Shown: positions 16,582 through 24,943 of the stretch, in pieces
How the letters are laid out: each line of letters begins with the position of its first letter
Numbering within the stretch: position 1 is the stretch's first letter
Notes under the pieces: model-generated
What the model saw: the letters and a program-made list of their open reading frames with translations, nothing else
Databases searched by the model: none
What the model was told of the DNA's origin: nothing
NCBI GenBank assembly: GCA_910584095.1
Contig: CAJTYU010000015.1
Location: 7,603-71,602 of the forward strand
Direction: 5' to 3'
Source of the DNA: an uncultured Dorea sp.
GTDB lineage: Bacteria; Bacillota; Clostridia; Lachnospirales; Lachnospiraceae
DNA: 64,000 bases
Made by a program: the position numbers and the translations under genes

Positions 16582-17856
16582 TTACATCTGTATAGATAAA
16601 AACGCCGGAATGATTACAATTACAAGCACCATCGCCAGCATGAAGAACATTGGCAGAAGCAGTTTGGTTCCCGCCTCTTCCCCTCGCCGCTTTGCAGCCG
16701 CTTTTCTATCTTCAAATGCCTGAATCGACTCCGCTCCCAATAACTCGGCGAGACCTTTGGTTCCTTTGCGCAGGTTCTGGTCAAGAAGACTTGCAAGCCT
16801 CCTGTATGCCTTTAGTCCGCACCGCCTTCCGAACCGCTCGTAACTCTCGGCTTCTGTAACTCCGCTCTGCATTTCTCGGTATGCTACCGCCATTTCCTCA
16901 TAAGCATAACGCAGCCCTACGCCCTCTTTCTGCCGCTCATAATCCTGAACAATCTTTTCCCATGCCTTTTTCACCGTCATTCCCGCGCCAAGCAGGAGCG
17001 TAAATTTATTCATAATCTCCGGATAGTCCAGCATCATCTGCCTTTCTCTATCCTCTTTTTCCTTCTGCTCATTCTGTCTTTGCAGGCCCGCAAGCAGCAG
17101 GCAGATAACGGGTCCAACCGCCAGCACATACCACCCTCTCGGATTATCCGGATTGCGGAGAACAATTTTCCTGCCTTCTATTTCATCCGGAAGCTTTAGC
17201 ACATCCTTCTCTCTGCTTTGTTCTTCCTCCTCCGCAATCGCTTGGAGCACCCGCGCCCTTCGGCTTTCCTCGCCGGACAGCTTCGGAGGATATACTCGAA
17301 CGCTCATCTCCTCCAGCGCCTGCATACTCTCGTCCTCCGTATAGGTAAGATATGCCTTTAAGTTCACCAGCGCTCCCTCCGGTTCTTCTGCAGTTCCCTT
17401 CTCATTCAGCTCCCCATATATATTTATCAGATCATAACGGTCAAGCTCCCACGAAACTTCTATAGGTTCTCCCGGTATCTCCGTTACAAGGCTCAGGTCT
17501 GTCCGCACCTCGTCAAGACTCCGGTTCCCGCCCAAGATCAACGGTTCAAGCTTCTGAACTGCCTTCTGAAAGACTTGCTTCATCTCTTCTTCGGTATACC
17601 GCTTTTCTTCTACCTCAACCTCCATGGGAGCCTTCTGCTCTTTTCCGTCTATGATTACCTTCAGCGTCCGCGTAACGCTGCCCTTTCCATAATCGTTTCT
17701 CCGGATCTCAGTTACCGGTCTGGCCGACTCTTCCTTATCGGATACCAGCAAAGCCGCGGCCAGCGCTGCAGCAGCCGCCAGGATAACCGCCATCACACCT
17801 CGATATTTACAATTCTTTCCCCAAGCATATACGCGCCGAAATATATCCCTAAACAT
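16582..17856 (-). CDS. TadC-like platform protein with N-terminal extracytoplasmic domain
   Basis: A 424-residue type II secretion F-domain protein. A first membrane segment at residues 22-40 is followed by about 190 hydrophilic residues rich in Glu/Arg with predicted beta and helical parts, then a second membrane segment (WYVLAVGPVICLLLAGL) and the T2SF domain (YPEIMNKFTLLLGAGMTVKKAWE) ending in a last segment. Standard TadC proteins lack the inserted domain. It overlaps tadB by 64 bp. With TadB it forms the inner-membrane platform for the TadA ATPase. Confidence 0.82.
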   Translation of the reverse strand: MFRDIFRRVYAWGKNCKYRGVMAVILAAAAALAAALLVSDKEESARPVTEIRRNDYGKGSVTRTLKVIIDGKEQKAPMEVEVEEKRYTEEEMKQVFQKAVQKLEPLILGGNRSLDEVRTDLSLVTEIPGEPIEVSWELDRYDLINIYGELNEKGTAEEPEGALVNLKAYLTYTEDESMQALEEMSVRVYPPKLSGEESRRARVLQAIAEEEEQSREKDVLKLPDEIEGRKIVLRNPDNPRGWYVLAVGPVICLLLAGLQRQNEQKEKEDRERQMMLDYPEIMNKFTLLLGAGMTVKKAWEKIVQDYERQKEGVGLRYAYEEMAVAYREMQSGVTEAESYERFGRRCGLKAYRRLASLLDQNLRKGTKGLAELLGAESIQAFEDRKAAAKRRGEEAGTKLLLPMFFMLAMVLVIVIIPAFLSIQM

Positions 17857-18569
17857 ACGCTCATTACCCCGATTCCCAGCGGATTCCCATAGAGGATTTC
17901 CATAAATTCAGGAAAACTTATCTTCATATAAGCAATCATCCCAAAAGGGATCGCTGACATCACCTTAAATTCATATTTTCTGGCTGCAAGCATCGTTTCA
18001 ATTTCCGCCCGGACCTCCAGCTTATCCCTGATCTGGTCCGTAGTATTTTTTATAATTCCAAGCATATTGCCGCCGCTTTTCCTTGCCATTACAAACACAT
18101 TGACAAAATTCCTTACATCCTCTTGCTCTACCCGTCCGGACCAATCCTCCATAATCTGTTCCATTGGCACCTGAAGATAAATCTGCCGCACCATATGGGT
18201 AAATTCTCGCTGAATCGCCGCGTCCTCCTTATATAAAAGACTTAAATCCCGCTTCGTCTCCTTCATGGCATTCTCTACAGAATATCCCACGCGCATGGAA
18301 GATGAAAGAGATTGAATCGCTTCCCGGAACTGCTCCTGAAATTCCCTTTGCTTTTTTGCGATACATTCTGTTTCCCACCGGAGATAATGCCATACTCCAA
18401 AGGGCAGCAGCAGGGCAAATGCAGCCGCCGATTCATAAAACAAATAGGAGACAGCCGCAAGAAGGCCAATTGTCCGTCCTGCTGCCAGCGCATATTCAGC
18501 CCGCCGTATATCCTGCCGAAAGTAATTTTGCCGTATTCGTAATATTCTGGATTTTCTTCCACTTGCCAA
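17793..18569 (-). CDS. TadB-like platform protein
   Basis: A 258-residue T2SF-domain membrane protein. It has two N-terminal hydrophobic segments, the cytoplasmic domain with FREAIQSLSSSMRVGYSVENAM, and FVMARKSGGNMLGIIKNTTDQI typical of TadB/TadC, then two C-terminal membrane segments. It overlaps tadA by 74 bp and tadC by 64 bp, so translation of the three is probably coupled. Confidence 0.88.
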   Translation of the reverse strand: MASGRKSRILRIRQNYFRQDIRRAEYALAAGRTIGLLAAVSYLFYESAAAFALLLPFGVWHYLRWETECIAKKQREFQEQFREAIQSLSSSMRVGYSVENAMKETKRDLSLLYKEDAAIQREFTHMVRQIYLQVPMEQIMEDWSGRVEQEDVRNFVNVFVMARKSGGNMLGIIKNTTDQIRDKLEVRAEIETMLAARKYEFKVMSAIPFGMIAYMKISFPEFMEILYGNPLGIGVMSVCLGIYFGAYMLGERIVNIEV

Positions 18570-19707
18570 TTACCCGCTCTCCTCTTCGTTCGGTCTCCTC
18601 AAACCGGTACAGCACCCTAGTATCAATTTCCTCTCCGTTGTAATCCAGCACCTCGACTACTTCCAGCACCTTCCTGCTCTTATCCCACAATCTGCCGATA
18701 TGGATAATAATATCAATCGCCGATGCGATCTGCCGCTGAATCGCCGCCAACGGAATATCCATTCCCATCAGCACCATCGTCTCCAGACGGCGCAGCATAT
18801 CCCTTGGACTGTCTGAATGCCCGGTACTAAGACTCCCCTTATGACCCGTGGACATAGCCTGTAACATATCGATGGTCTCAGGCCCTCTTACTTCTCCTAC
18901 AATTACCCTGTTCGGACGCATACGCAAAGCCGACCGAATCAAATCACGTATAGTAATCTCTCCCACTCCTTCCACGTTGGCGTTGCGGGCTTCCAGCCTG
19001 ACCAGATTCGGCACGTCGAGAATCTGCAGTTCTGCATTGTCCTCAATCGTTATGATACGCTCGTCCTTCGGAATATACTGAGACAGCGCATTCAGCATCG
19101 TGGTCTTTCCCGATCCGGTGCCGCCGCTGATAAAAATGTTATATCCCGCCGTTACCAGCTTCTTTAAAACCTCCGCCAGCTCCTCGTTCAGCGCGCCCAG
19201 CGCAACCAGACGCCCCATCGTCATCTGCTCCTTCGGAAATTTCCGGATGGTGACAATTGGACCGTTTAACGCCACCGGATAAAGCACAACATTAACGCGG
19301 GAGCCGTCCGGCAGTCTGGTATCCACAATAGGCGAAGCCTCATTGACCAGCCGGTTCGTTCCTGCTACAATCTGCTGGATTACATCTTCCAGCTTCTCTC
19401 GAGAGAGAAAATGCCTGTCCGTCAGATAAAGCCTCCCCTTCTTTTCTACGAAAATATTCTGCACCCCATTGATCATTACCTCTGTAATCTCCTCATCCTC
19501 TATCAGTTCCTGGAGAAGATCCAGCTTACGGAATGCATTAAATAATTCCTTCCCAAGCCTTGCCCTTGTCTCCAATGAAATATATTCTCCCCGGCTCTCC
19601 TCTTCAAGAACCCGGAAAATCAACTCCTGCAGTTCTTCATCTTCTACCTCCCTTGACAGATCCATCTGTCCGAGAACCTTTTCCTTTAGCTGTTCTTCTG
19701 ATATCAC
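18496..19707 (-). CDS. tadA: TadA/CpaF-type secretion ATPase
   Basis: A 403-residue cytoplasmic hexameric ATPase of the type II/IV secretion family. Walker A is SGGTGSGKTTMLNAL, the Asp box ITIEDNAELQI, Walker B RMRPNRVIVGEVRG and the His box TGHKGSLSTGHSD. It powers Flp pilus assembly and retraction. The start codon is GTG at 19707 inside the end of the cpaE-like gene (71-bp overlap). Length is typical of CpaF. Confidence 0.93.
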   Translation of the reverse strand: MISEEQLKEKVLGQMDLSREVEDEELQELIFRVLEEESRGEYISLETRARLGKELFNAFRKLDLLQELIEDEEITEVMINGVQNIFVEKKGRLYLTDRHFLSREKLEDVIQQIVAGTNRLVNEASPIVDTRLPDGSRVNVVLYPVALNGPIVTIRKFPKEQMTMGRLVALGALNEELAEVLKKLVTAGYNIFISGGTGSGKTTMLNALSQYIPKDERIITIEDNAELQILDVPNLVRLEARNANVEGVGEITIRDLIRSALRMRPNRVIVGEVRGPETIDMLQAMSTGHKGSLSTGHSDSPRDMLRRLETMVLMGMDIPLAAIQRQIASAIDIIIHIGRLWDKSRKVLEVVEVLDYNGEEIDTRVLYRFEETERRGERVIGKWKKIQNITNTAKLLSAGYTAG

Positions 19708-20608
19708 AGCGAATCATCCTTTCCCAAACTTCACCGTACCCCTGACGGCAAAGCGCCTCTTCATACTGATAAAGCTTCGAGACAGCAAGACGGTCGTCTG
19801 CAGCCGGCATATAAACCGTATCGCAGGCCTTCAGGACATCAAACAGTCCCTGAACGCAATCTCCCAGATCCAGAACCAGCACATCGTAGATACTATGGCT
19901 CAAAATCTCCCCAAACAGCCACATCCATTCCGATGCTGTTACAGTCCGGATATCCTCTGGAAATATTACTGGCGGAATATAATCCAGCCCCTTCATCTGC
20001 TTCACCAATGTCGTAATCAATAAGCCCGGATTCCCGGTCTCCTGCTTAGCATAATAAAGAAGCATCGACAGATTTCTCTTTTCCTCCTCTGGAAAATAAC
20101 CTCCGATTCCCGCATAGGTCTCCAGATTTATGTATAGAACATTCAGCGTCTTCGCCAGTTCTATCCCCTTCTCAAGTGCAAATGCCGTCTGCCCGGCTCT
20201 GTGAACCGGCGAATATACTCCTATCAGCTTTCCCCTTTCCTTTTTCCTGATGTTCCAAAGTTCCCCCATTCCTCCCTCCGCCAAAGCTTCGATCAAATGA
20301 GTATAGATATCGTTTCCTGACTGATAACGGAAAATCTTGCGTACCGAACCTTCTGTCTCTGCAGATACAGCCGACGCCGACAGCCGCATAACCTTTGGAA
20401 TCCCGGCCAGCTCCCCTTCTGAAAACGTAATCCCGTCATCCGCCAAAAGGATATCCACCGGTGTTTCCCTTCGGATCGCTTCCAACTGTTCCGGGCTGCC
20501 ACACAGCTTCACTTGAAGGGCAAGTTCCTTCTTACCCCCAAGGTAATCCGCCAGCCGGGACGCATACTCGGTCTCCCGGTCGCAGATAACCAAATTCTTA
20601 CTGCTCAC
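19637..20608 (-). CDS. CpaE/TadZ-like protein with degenerate P-loop
   Basis: A 323-residue protein, first gene of the tad operon, starting at GTG behind AGGAGG. The N-terminal 110 residues resemble an atypical receiver domain; the rest resembles the MinD/ParA-like part of TadZ/CpaE, which positions the pilus machine. The usual GGxGKTT loop is replaced by YSPVHRAGQTAFAL, without the lysine-glycine core, while the LNVLYINLE and DVLVLDLGD strands are kept. ATP hydrolysis is therefore doubtful; a scaffold role is inferred. Pseudo-ATPase TadZ proteins are known from other clades. Confidence 0.78.
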   Translation of the reverse strand: MSSKNLVICDRETEYASRLADYLGGKKELALQVKLCGSPEQLEAIRRETPVDILLADDGITFSEGELAGIPKVMRLSASAVSAETEGSVRKIFRYQSGNDIYTHLIEALAEGGMGELWNIRKKERGKLIGVYSPVHRAGQTAFALEKGIELAKTLNVLYINLETYAGIGGYFPEEEKRNLSMLLYYAKQETGNPGLLITTLVKQMKGLDYIPPVIFPEDIRTVTASEWMWLFGEILSHSIYDVLVLDLGDCVQGLFDVLKACDTVYMPAADDRLAVSKLYQYEEALCRQGYGEVWERMIRCDIRRTAKGKGSRTDGSVKGGRR

Positions 20609-20765
20609 TTATAACCTCCTGTCTCTTTTAATTTACATAACTATTTTTTTACAAGCCTTCCCCCTTCCTCCTAATTACACTGGTTTTTCTGTTTTGAATC
20701 CTCGGCCGAAACGGCCTGAATTACGAAACATGCTCAGATTTTCAACTAGATTCAACTTATCAGAT

Positions 20766-20820
20766 ACAAGTTATGGCAACTTGTACGATGTATTATATCT
20801 CCACATCGTACAAATGTCCA
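20766..20820 (-). promoter_or_regulatory. tad operon promoter inside an inverted repeat
   Basis: Reading the minus strand, TGGACA (20815-20820), a 17-bp spacer and TATAAT (20792-20797) form a good sigma-A promoter 175 bp before the operon. The -10 lies in the 13-bp loop of a perfect 10-bp inverted repeat, arms 20781-20790 and 20804-20813. A second inverted repeat, ACAAGTT/AACTTGT (20766-20784), overlaps the first and would start the transcript. The layout suggests a repressor operator or a folding 5' end. The rest of the leader contains a GGCCG-AAA-CGGCC hairpin near 20704-20716 and no recognised riboswitch. Confidence 0.72.
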
Positions 20821-20856
20821 TACCTTTTTTAGAACTATGTAAACTTTGTATATTTT

Positions 20857-21066
20857 TTACAATATTTGATAAAAAACAATTCCATAAAGCAGTGCAACCC
20901 CAGGAATCCCAAGGGTTCCAGATGTCAAAAAAGTTACGGCGTTTATTCCTACCCCAACATCTATTCCACGGGAAGAAATAAATTCGTTTACAAAGAAAAC
21001 CAAAGCCATCCCTACAAGTGCTCGAATCAGAAAATTAACAATAATTCCCGGTCTTCCTTCCTGCAT
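20857..21066 (-). CDS. bofA: BofA-like pro-sigma-K processing inhibitor
   Basis: A 69-residue membrane protein with two hydrophobic segments, FLIRALVGMALVFFVNEFI and a C-terminal LGIPGVALLYGIVFY. These match the BofA family, which in Bacillus holds the SpoIVFB protease inactive until late sporulation. GGAGG lies 3 bp before the ATG. The gene follows the dCMP deaminase by 73 bp. No SpoIVFB gene is in the window. A TTGACA at 21115-21120 on the minus strand could be part of a promoter. Confidence 0.85.
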   Translation of the reverse strand: MQEGRPGIIVNFLIRALVGMALVFFVNEFISSRGIDVGVGINAVTFLTSGTLGIPGVALLYGIVFYQIL

Positions 21067-21139
21067 ATACCTCCACTCTCCTTTGTCCTTTTTACATATC
21101 TATTCCCGCCGTATGTCAATTATACCCGCATAACCTTCG

Positions 21140-21628
21140 TTACAGCCGAATCTCAATCCTCCTTCCGGTTCTCTGGTACTGATGGTAGTTCACTCCCGCC
21201 GCGTCAAACATCCGCATAGAGGCCTGTACCCGGGGCGTACCGTCATACTTATTGCTGTCATAAATGACCTCCTTAATCCCACTCTGAATAATTGCTTTCG
21301 CACATTCATTACAGGGGAACAAAGACACATACAGCTTCGCTCCTTCAAGACTCCCCCCCCTGTAATTCAAAATTGCGTTCAGCTCGCTGTGTACCGTATA
21401 AAAATATTTGGTCTTCAGCTCGTCTTCATCTTCCCGAATCCAAGGAAACAGATCGTCCGAACACCCCATCGGAAACCCATTGTAACCCATTGACAGAATC
21501 TTATTGTCCTGACTTACAATACAGCATCCGACCTGTGTATTTGGGTCTTTCGACCGGGCGGCCGACAGCATTGCAACTCCCATAAAATATTCGTCCCAGC
21601 TAATATAATCCTCTCTTTTTGTTCCCAT
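21140..21628 (-). CDS. Deoxycytidylate (dCMP) deaminase
   Basis: A 162-residue zinc deaminase. The zinc ligands are in VHSELNAIL (His and catalytic Glu) and in PCNECAKAI (two Cys). The N-terminal YFMGVAMLSAARSKDPNTQVGC is typical of the ComEB/dCMP deaminase family, which converts dCMP to dUMP for thymidylate synthesis. The start follows GGAGG. No late competence genes are next to it. Confidence 0.93.
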   Translation of the reverse strand: MGTKREDYISWDEYFMGVAMLSAARSKDPNTQVGCCIVSQDNKILSMGYNGFPMGCSDDLFPWIREDEDELKTKYFYTVHSELNAILNYRGGSLEGAKLYVSLFPCNECAKAIIQSGIKEVIYDSNKYDGTPRVQASMRMFDAAGVNYHQYQRTGRRIEIRL

Positions 21629-21686
21629 ACTGTACCTCCATCCGAATCTCTTTCTTCTTTTGATAAGTATATCATTTTTTCCGCCA

Positions 21687-22364
21687 TTATTCTACATAGG
21701 CCTTAATCCCTTCCACAATTGCCTCCGCCGTCTTTTTCTGGTATTCTTCGCTCTTAAGAAGCTCTGCCTCCTCCCAATTGCTTAAAAAACCGCACTCCAC
21801 AATAATCGTAGGAGCCTCTGTTCTCTTCAGCAGATAATATGTATCATTTGCCTTTGCTTTACGATTGTTTTCCGTATTCAGACCAAGCAGCGCCTTTTGC
21901 ATCAACTCCGCCGCCCTTTTCCCTTCCTCTGAATGACTGTAATAAAAAACCTGAGCCCCCTTAACCCCTTCCTGATGATAGCTGTTTTGATGAATACTTA
22001 CCGCAAGCGACGGGGCAGTTTTATTAATCAGCGCTACTCTTTCTTTCATATCTCCTACCTTTGTCGCCGAGCCATCCTGTCCTGCTAGCATAGTATCCTC
22101 TTTTCTTGTCATCACCACGTCAATCTTCTCTTTTTTCAACAGTTCCTGTACCATTTCGGCGATCGCAAGATTAACCGTTTTCTCCTCCACATCGTTCACT
22201 CCGATTTTTCCGGGATCAGAACCGCCGTGGCCGGCGTCCAAAACTACCGTTATTTTCTGTTTCTTCACCTGATCGCTATTCACATATTTACTGACCGTCC
22301 TGCTCGCAAAGACAAGTCCGGCAAGCGCCAAAATTGCCGCGGCTAACTCTATTTTCTGACGCAA
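21687..22364 (-). CDS. N-acetylmuramoyl-L-alanine amidase, CwlD-like
   Basis: An amidase_3 family enzyme of about 225 residues with one N-terminal membrane anchor. Zinc ligands and catalytic Glu are in VVLDAGHGGSDPGKIG, in AVSIHQNSYH and in IIVECGFLSN. In Bacillus CwlD makes muramic-lactam in spore cortex. TTG at 22364 is the favoured start because GGAGG lies 8 bp upstream of it; ATG at 22385 is the alternative but has no ribosome site. The region just upstream is the terminator hairpin of the GH18 gene, described separately. Confidence 0.85.
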   Translation of the reverse strand: MRQKIELAAAILALAGLVFASRTVSKYVNSDQVKKQKITVVLDAGHGGSDPGKIGVNDVEEKTVNLAIAEMVQELLKKEKIDVVMTRKEDTMLAGQDGSATKVGDMKERVALINKTAPSLAVSIHQNSYHQEGVKGAQVFYYSHSEEGKRAAELMQKALLGLNTENNRKAKANDTYYLLKRTEAPTIIVECGFLSNWEEAELLKSEEYQKKTAEAIVEGIKAYVE

Positions 22365-22370
22365 AAAAAT

Positions 22371-22424
22371 ATCCTCCGGCAGCATATATCAGTTAAATAT
22401 ATGCCTGCCGAAGGATATCTATTC
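22371..22424 (-). promoter_or_regulatory. Terminator hairpin that buries the amidase ribosome site and contains a sigma-E-like promoter
   Basis: On the minus strand the arms 22416-22397 and 22389-22371 pair over about 18 bp with one bulge, followed by ATTTTTTT. It is a good terminator for the GH18 gene, which stops 28 bp before. The 3' arm contains GGAGG of the amidase. GAATAGA (22418-22424), a 14-bp spacer and CATATATT (22396-22403) resemble the sigma-E consensus (KMATATT, CATACAHT) with one mismatch in the -10. The start would fall at about 22389, at the beginning of the 3' arm, leaving the ribosome site free. Confidence 0.6.
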
Positions 22425-22443
22425 TTACACAAACCCTTTTCAT

Positions 22444-24255
22444 TTAGTTTGTATACTGAAGGATTACATCCCAAATATCGGACGTCTCCTGTCCAAGCCT
22501 CCATGCTGCGGTTCCCGCCAGTCCATAGTCCTTCATCAATTGCAGTCTTGGCTGCAGAGACTCGGCATCCTCAAGCCATACTTTATAGGTGCTTCCGTCT
22601 GCTTCCCATGATGCGTAATTCTGCTTCGCCGTATCATCCCAAGTTACTTCTGCTCCCGCCTGAGATACCACATACTGAGCCTCTGACATACTATATGCCG
22701 TGCTCTCAACATTCATAGGATATTCCGCCTCTTCCGTTCCCGCCTGAGCCGCCAATTCTTCTTCCGTCTTTGGCGTCTCTTTCCATACTCTGGTAAAAAA
22801 TGGAACCGCATTAATTACCTTATTCGCCGGAACTTCTTCCACTGTCTTCGCAATACCATTCTGCACGAATTCATAAGAAGCTACGGAACCCGCCTCTGGC
22901 GACCCGCCGTAATGCTCGTCATATCCCATGATTACGACATAATCGGCAAATATCCCCTGTTCTTTCCTATGATACTGCTCGTTATAAGCCTGAGGCACAT
23001 AGTTATCTACAGACAATACCAGCCCATTCTGTCTGCACTTAACAGACAGCTCGCGGATAAACTGAATATAATGCTCCCCGCACTCTGTAGAAATCTTCTC
23101 AAAATCTACATTAATTCCGTCAATCCCACTGGAAAGCGCCGCCGCAATCAGCTGGTTAATCAGGTTGTCTCGGCTCGATGTATGGCTGAGCAGTTCATAA
23201 GATTCCTCAAAGGAGTTGATTCCTCCGTCAAAATCACGAATTGCCGCCCATACTTCAATCCCCGCCTGATGCGCGTAATTTACATAGTCCGAACCCGCAA
23301 TAGATTCAATATTACCCGCCGTGTCCGAAACATGGAACCAAGTCGGAGAGATCGTATTCAGCCCTTTCGTCTGGGCTATCATCTCCAAGATCCCGCTGTT
23401 CGCCTCATAATTGGTCACATTACACCAAACCATGTTAATAACGTGGTCTCTGGTAATGTTTGTATACTCCGGTTCTGTAAAATCTCTGGACACCTTCTCC
23501 GTTGTCTCGTCCTTCAGATGCCGTTTTCCGATATATCCGATAAAGCCGTCTTCTGTGCGGACTTTCTTCCAGTCTCCTTCGTCTTCAATCACGCGGACCT
23601 TCTCTTTCTTCTCCACCTCGGTCAGCACCGGACTCTTTACTCCGCCCTGATATCTCACCTGCGTCTTACGCTTTGCCAGCGCCACTTTCACGTCGCCGGT
23701 CTCTGTATTGATCATCACCCGGCCCGGATCATCATACATCTCAAAGTCTATGCCGGTATACTGTTTCACAAAATCTAAGGCAATATAAGCTGTACTTCCT
23801 TCTGCTTTTAAAATGACATAGTCTTCACTGTTCTTCTGCTTGGAAACCGAATACTCCTGACTTCCCACTCCTACTGATATGATATCGTTCGGCAGTGCAT
23901 AGAGCAGGACATTCTCATTCGGATCCCAATAAAATCTCTCATTGATATAATCCCTTACAATTGCGTATTCTACGTATACTTTACCGTCCCAGAGCCTTCC
24001 CTGCGGTTCCAGCACCTGATTATCCACGATAACCGCTAGCTGATTCTCATTTTGAATCCCATAATATTCATCCAGATCAGCCCGTTCCTTTGTTCCGCCG
24101 TAACGCTTCCACAATAATAGTGCTGCAACAATCCCTATTAATAATATAAAGAACAAAATAATCTTCAGCATCAGATTCCTTTTGCGTCTGCGTCTAGACT
24201 GCCTTCTTCCGCGAGACCTTCTATGTCTCTGGTCCCTAATCCGTCTTTCTTCCAT
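22444..24255 (-). CDS. GH18 family glycosidase with SH3 domain, membrane-anchored
   Basis: A 603-residue protein. The N-terminus is very basic (residues 1-28), followed by a membrane anchor (LKIILFFILLIGIVAALLLW). Residues about 45-175 resemble a stalk region, about 195-250 an SH3b domain (RVIEDEGDWKKVRTEDGFIGYI), and 265-600 a GH18 catalytic barrel with the motif DGINVDFEKI carrying the catalytic Glu. Proteins of this shape (YaaH/YdhD-like) act on peptidoglycan, often in the spore cortex. It lies upstream of the cwlD-like gene on the same strand, which supports a role in sporulation or germination. The start follows GAGGTAG. Confidence 0.85.
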   Translation of the reverse strand: MEERRIRDQRHRRSRGRRQSRRRRKRNLMLKIILFFILLIGIVAALLLWKRYGGTKERADLDEYYGIQNENQLAVIVDNQVLEPQGRLWDGKVYVEYAIVRDYINERFYWDPNENVLLYALPNDIISVGVGSQEYSVSKQKNSEDYVILKAEGSTAYIALDFVKQYTGIDFEMYDDPGRVMINTETGDVKVALAKRKTQVRYQGGVKSPVLTEVEKKEKVRVIEDEGDWKKVRTEDGFIGYIGKRHLKDETTEKVSRDFTEPEYTNITRDHVINMVWCNVTNYEANSGILEMIAQTKGLNTISPTWFHVSDTAGNIESIAGSDYVNYAHQAGIEVWAAIRDFDGGINSFEESYELLSHTSSRDNLINQLIAAALSSGIDGINVDFEKISTECGEHYIQFIRELSVKCRQNGLVLSVDNYVPQAYNEQYHRKEQGIFADYVVIMGYDEHYGGSPEAGSVASYEFVQNGIAKTVEEVPANKVINAVPFFTRVWKETPKTEEELAAQAGTEEAEYPMNVESTAYSMSEAQYVVSQAGAEVTWDDTAKQNYASWEADGSTYKVWLEDAESLQPRLQLMKDYGLAGTAAWRLGQETSDIWDVILQYTN

Positions 24256-24381
24256 AGTCTACCTCCTATTGCCTCATTACAGTTTGATTTTACAGGACTG
24301 TAATATCGCTTTACCATTATATCAATAAAAGTGTTGACCGTCATTACATTTCGACAAATTTTTAAATTATTCAGAGGGCAT

Positions 24382-24606
24382 TTACATCTCCTGCAGATTA
24401 ATATGGTAAAAATACAGCTCTTTCAAATCCCCCTTGTCATTTAAAACATAATCCCTCATATATCCAAGATCCTCCCTCAGCATATGCGCCTTCACAATCT
24501 GAGTCGGACTGGCCGGATTCCCCTCCATCTCCAAATATACTCCCTTTCTCTCATACCGGTTCAGTTCATTGAACAGTTCCTGATATTCCCTCGTCTCCGA
24601 CTTCAT
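24382..24606 (-). CDS. Small conserved-looking protein of unknown function
   Basis: A 74-residue hydrophilic protein starting at ATG 24606, with AAGGAGGAG 3 bp upstream; the longer open frame has no signals. It begins MKSETREYQELFNEL, contains a proline-containing turn GNPASPTQ and ends with aromatic residues. No membrane segment, no cysteine, no known motif. It precedes the GH18 gene on the same strand by 126 bp. I do not recognise it. Confidence 0.55.
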   Translation of the reverse strand: MKSETREYQELFNELNRYERKGVYLEMEGNPASPTQIVKAHMLREDLGYMRDYVLNDKGDLKELYFYHINLQEM

Positions 24607-24943
24607 GGGCTCCTCCTTCTCAATGCACGGCTTCCCGACGCAGTGCATAAAATATAAAGACCCGGAAAGTGCATGTGATATATTGCCCGGACAGAAAATA
24701 TGCCTGCATTGATCCATATAAATATTTCAAAAAAATCCACTGGAAACCTGTTGAAAATCTTTGAATTAATCTGATTTGAAAATGTTGAATAATCTGATAC
24801 GTTGAAAATACTCCTGCGTGGGAATACTATTTTCTGTACAGCCATTATATATCAGTTCTTATGTAAACGCAAGCAGTTTTTTATTTATTTTATTGAACAT
24901 TTACAAGCTACTATGCTATACTGTCTAAAAGGAAGTGATAAAT
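24607..24943. other. Intergenic region with mecA promoter
   Basis: No gene is seen. The right part holds a sigma-A promoter for mecA: TTGAAC (24893-24898), 18-bp spacer, TATACT (24917-24922). The left part (24740-24812) contains imperfect direct repeats of AATCTGAT and TTGAAAAT, of unknown meaning. Confidence 0.6.

Noticed and set aside
20620..20765. A c-di-GMP riboswitch in the tad leader
   Set aside because: The conserved GEMM core sequences are not present; only simple hairpins are seen.
24740..24812. Imperfect direct repeats with TTGAAAAT and AATCTGAT as a possible CRISPR or operator array
   Set aside because: Units are short, irregularly spaced and not identical; no cas genes; no clear regulatory partner.
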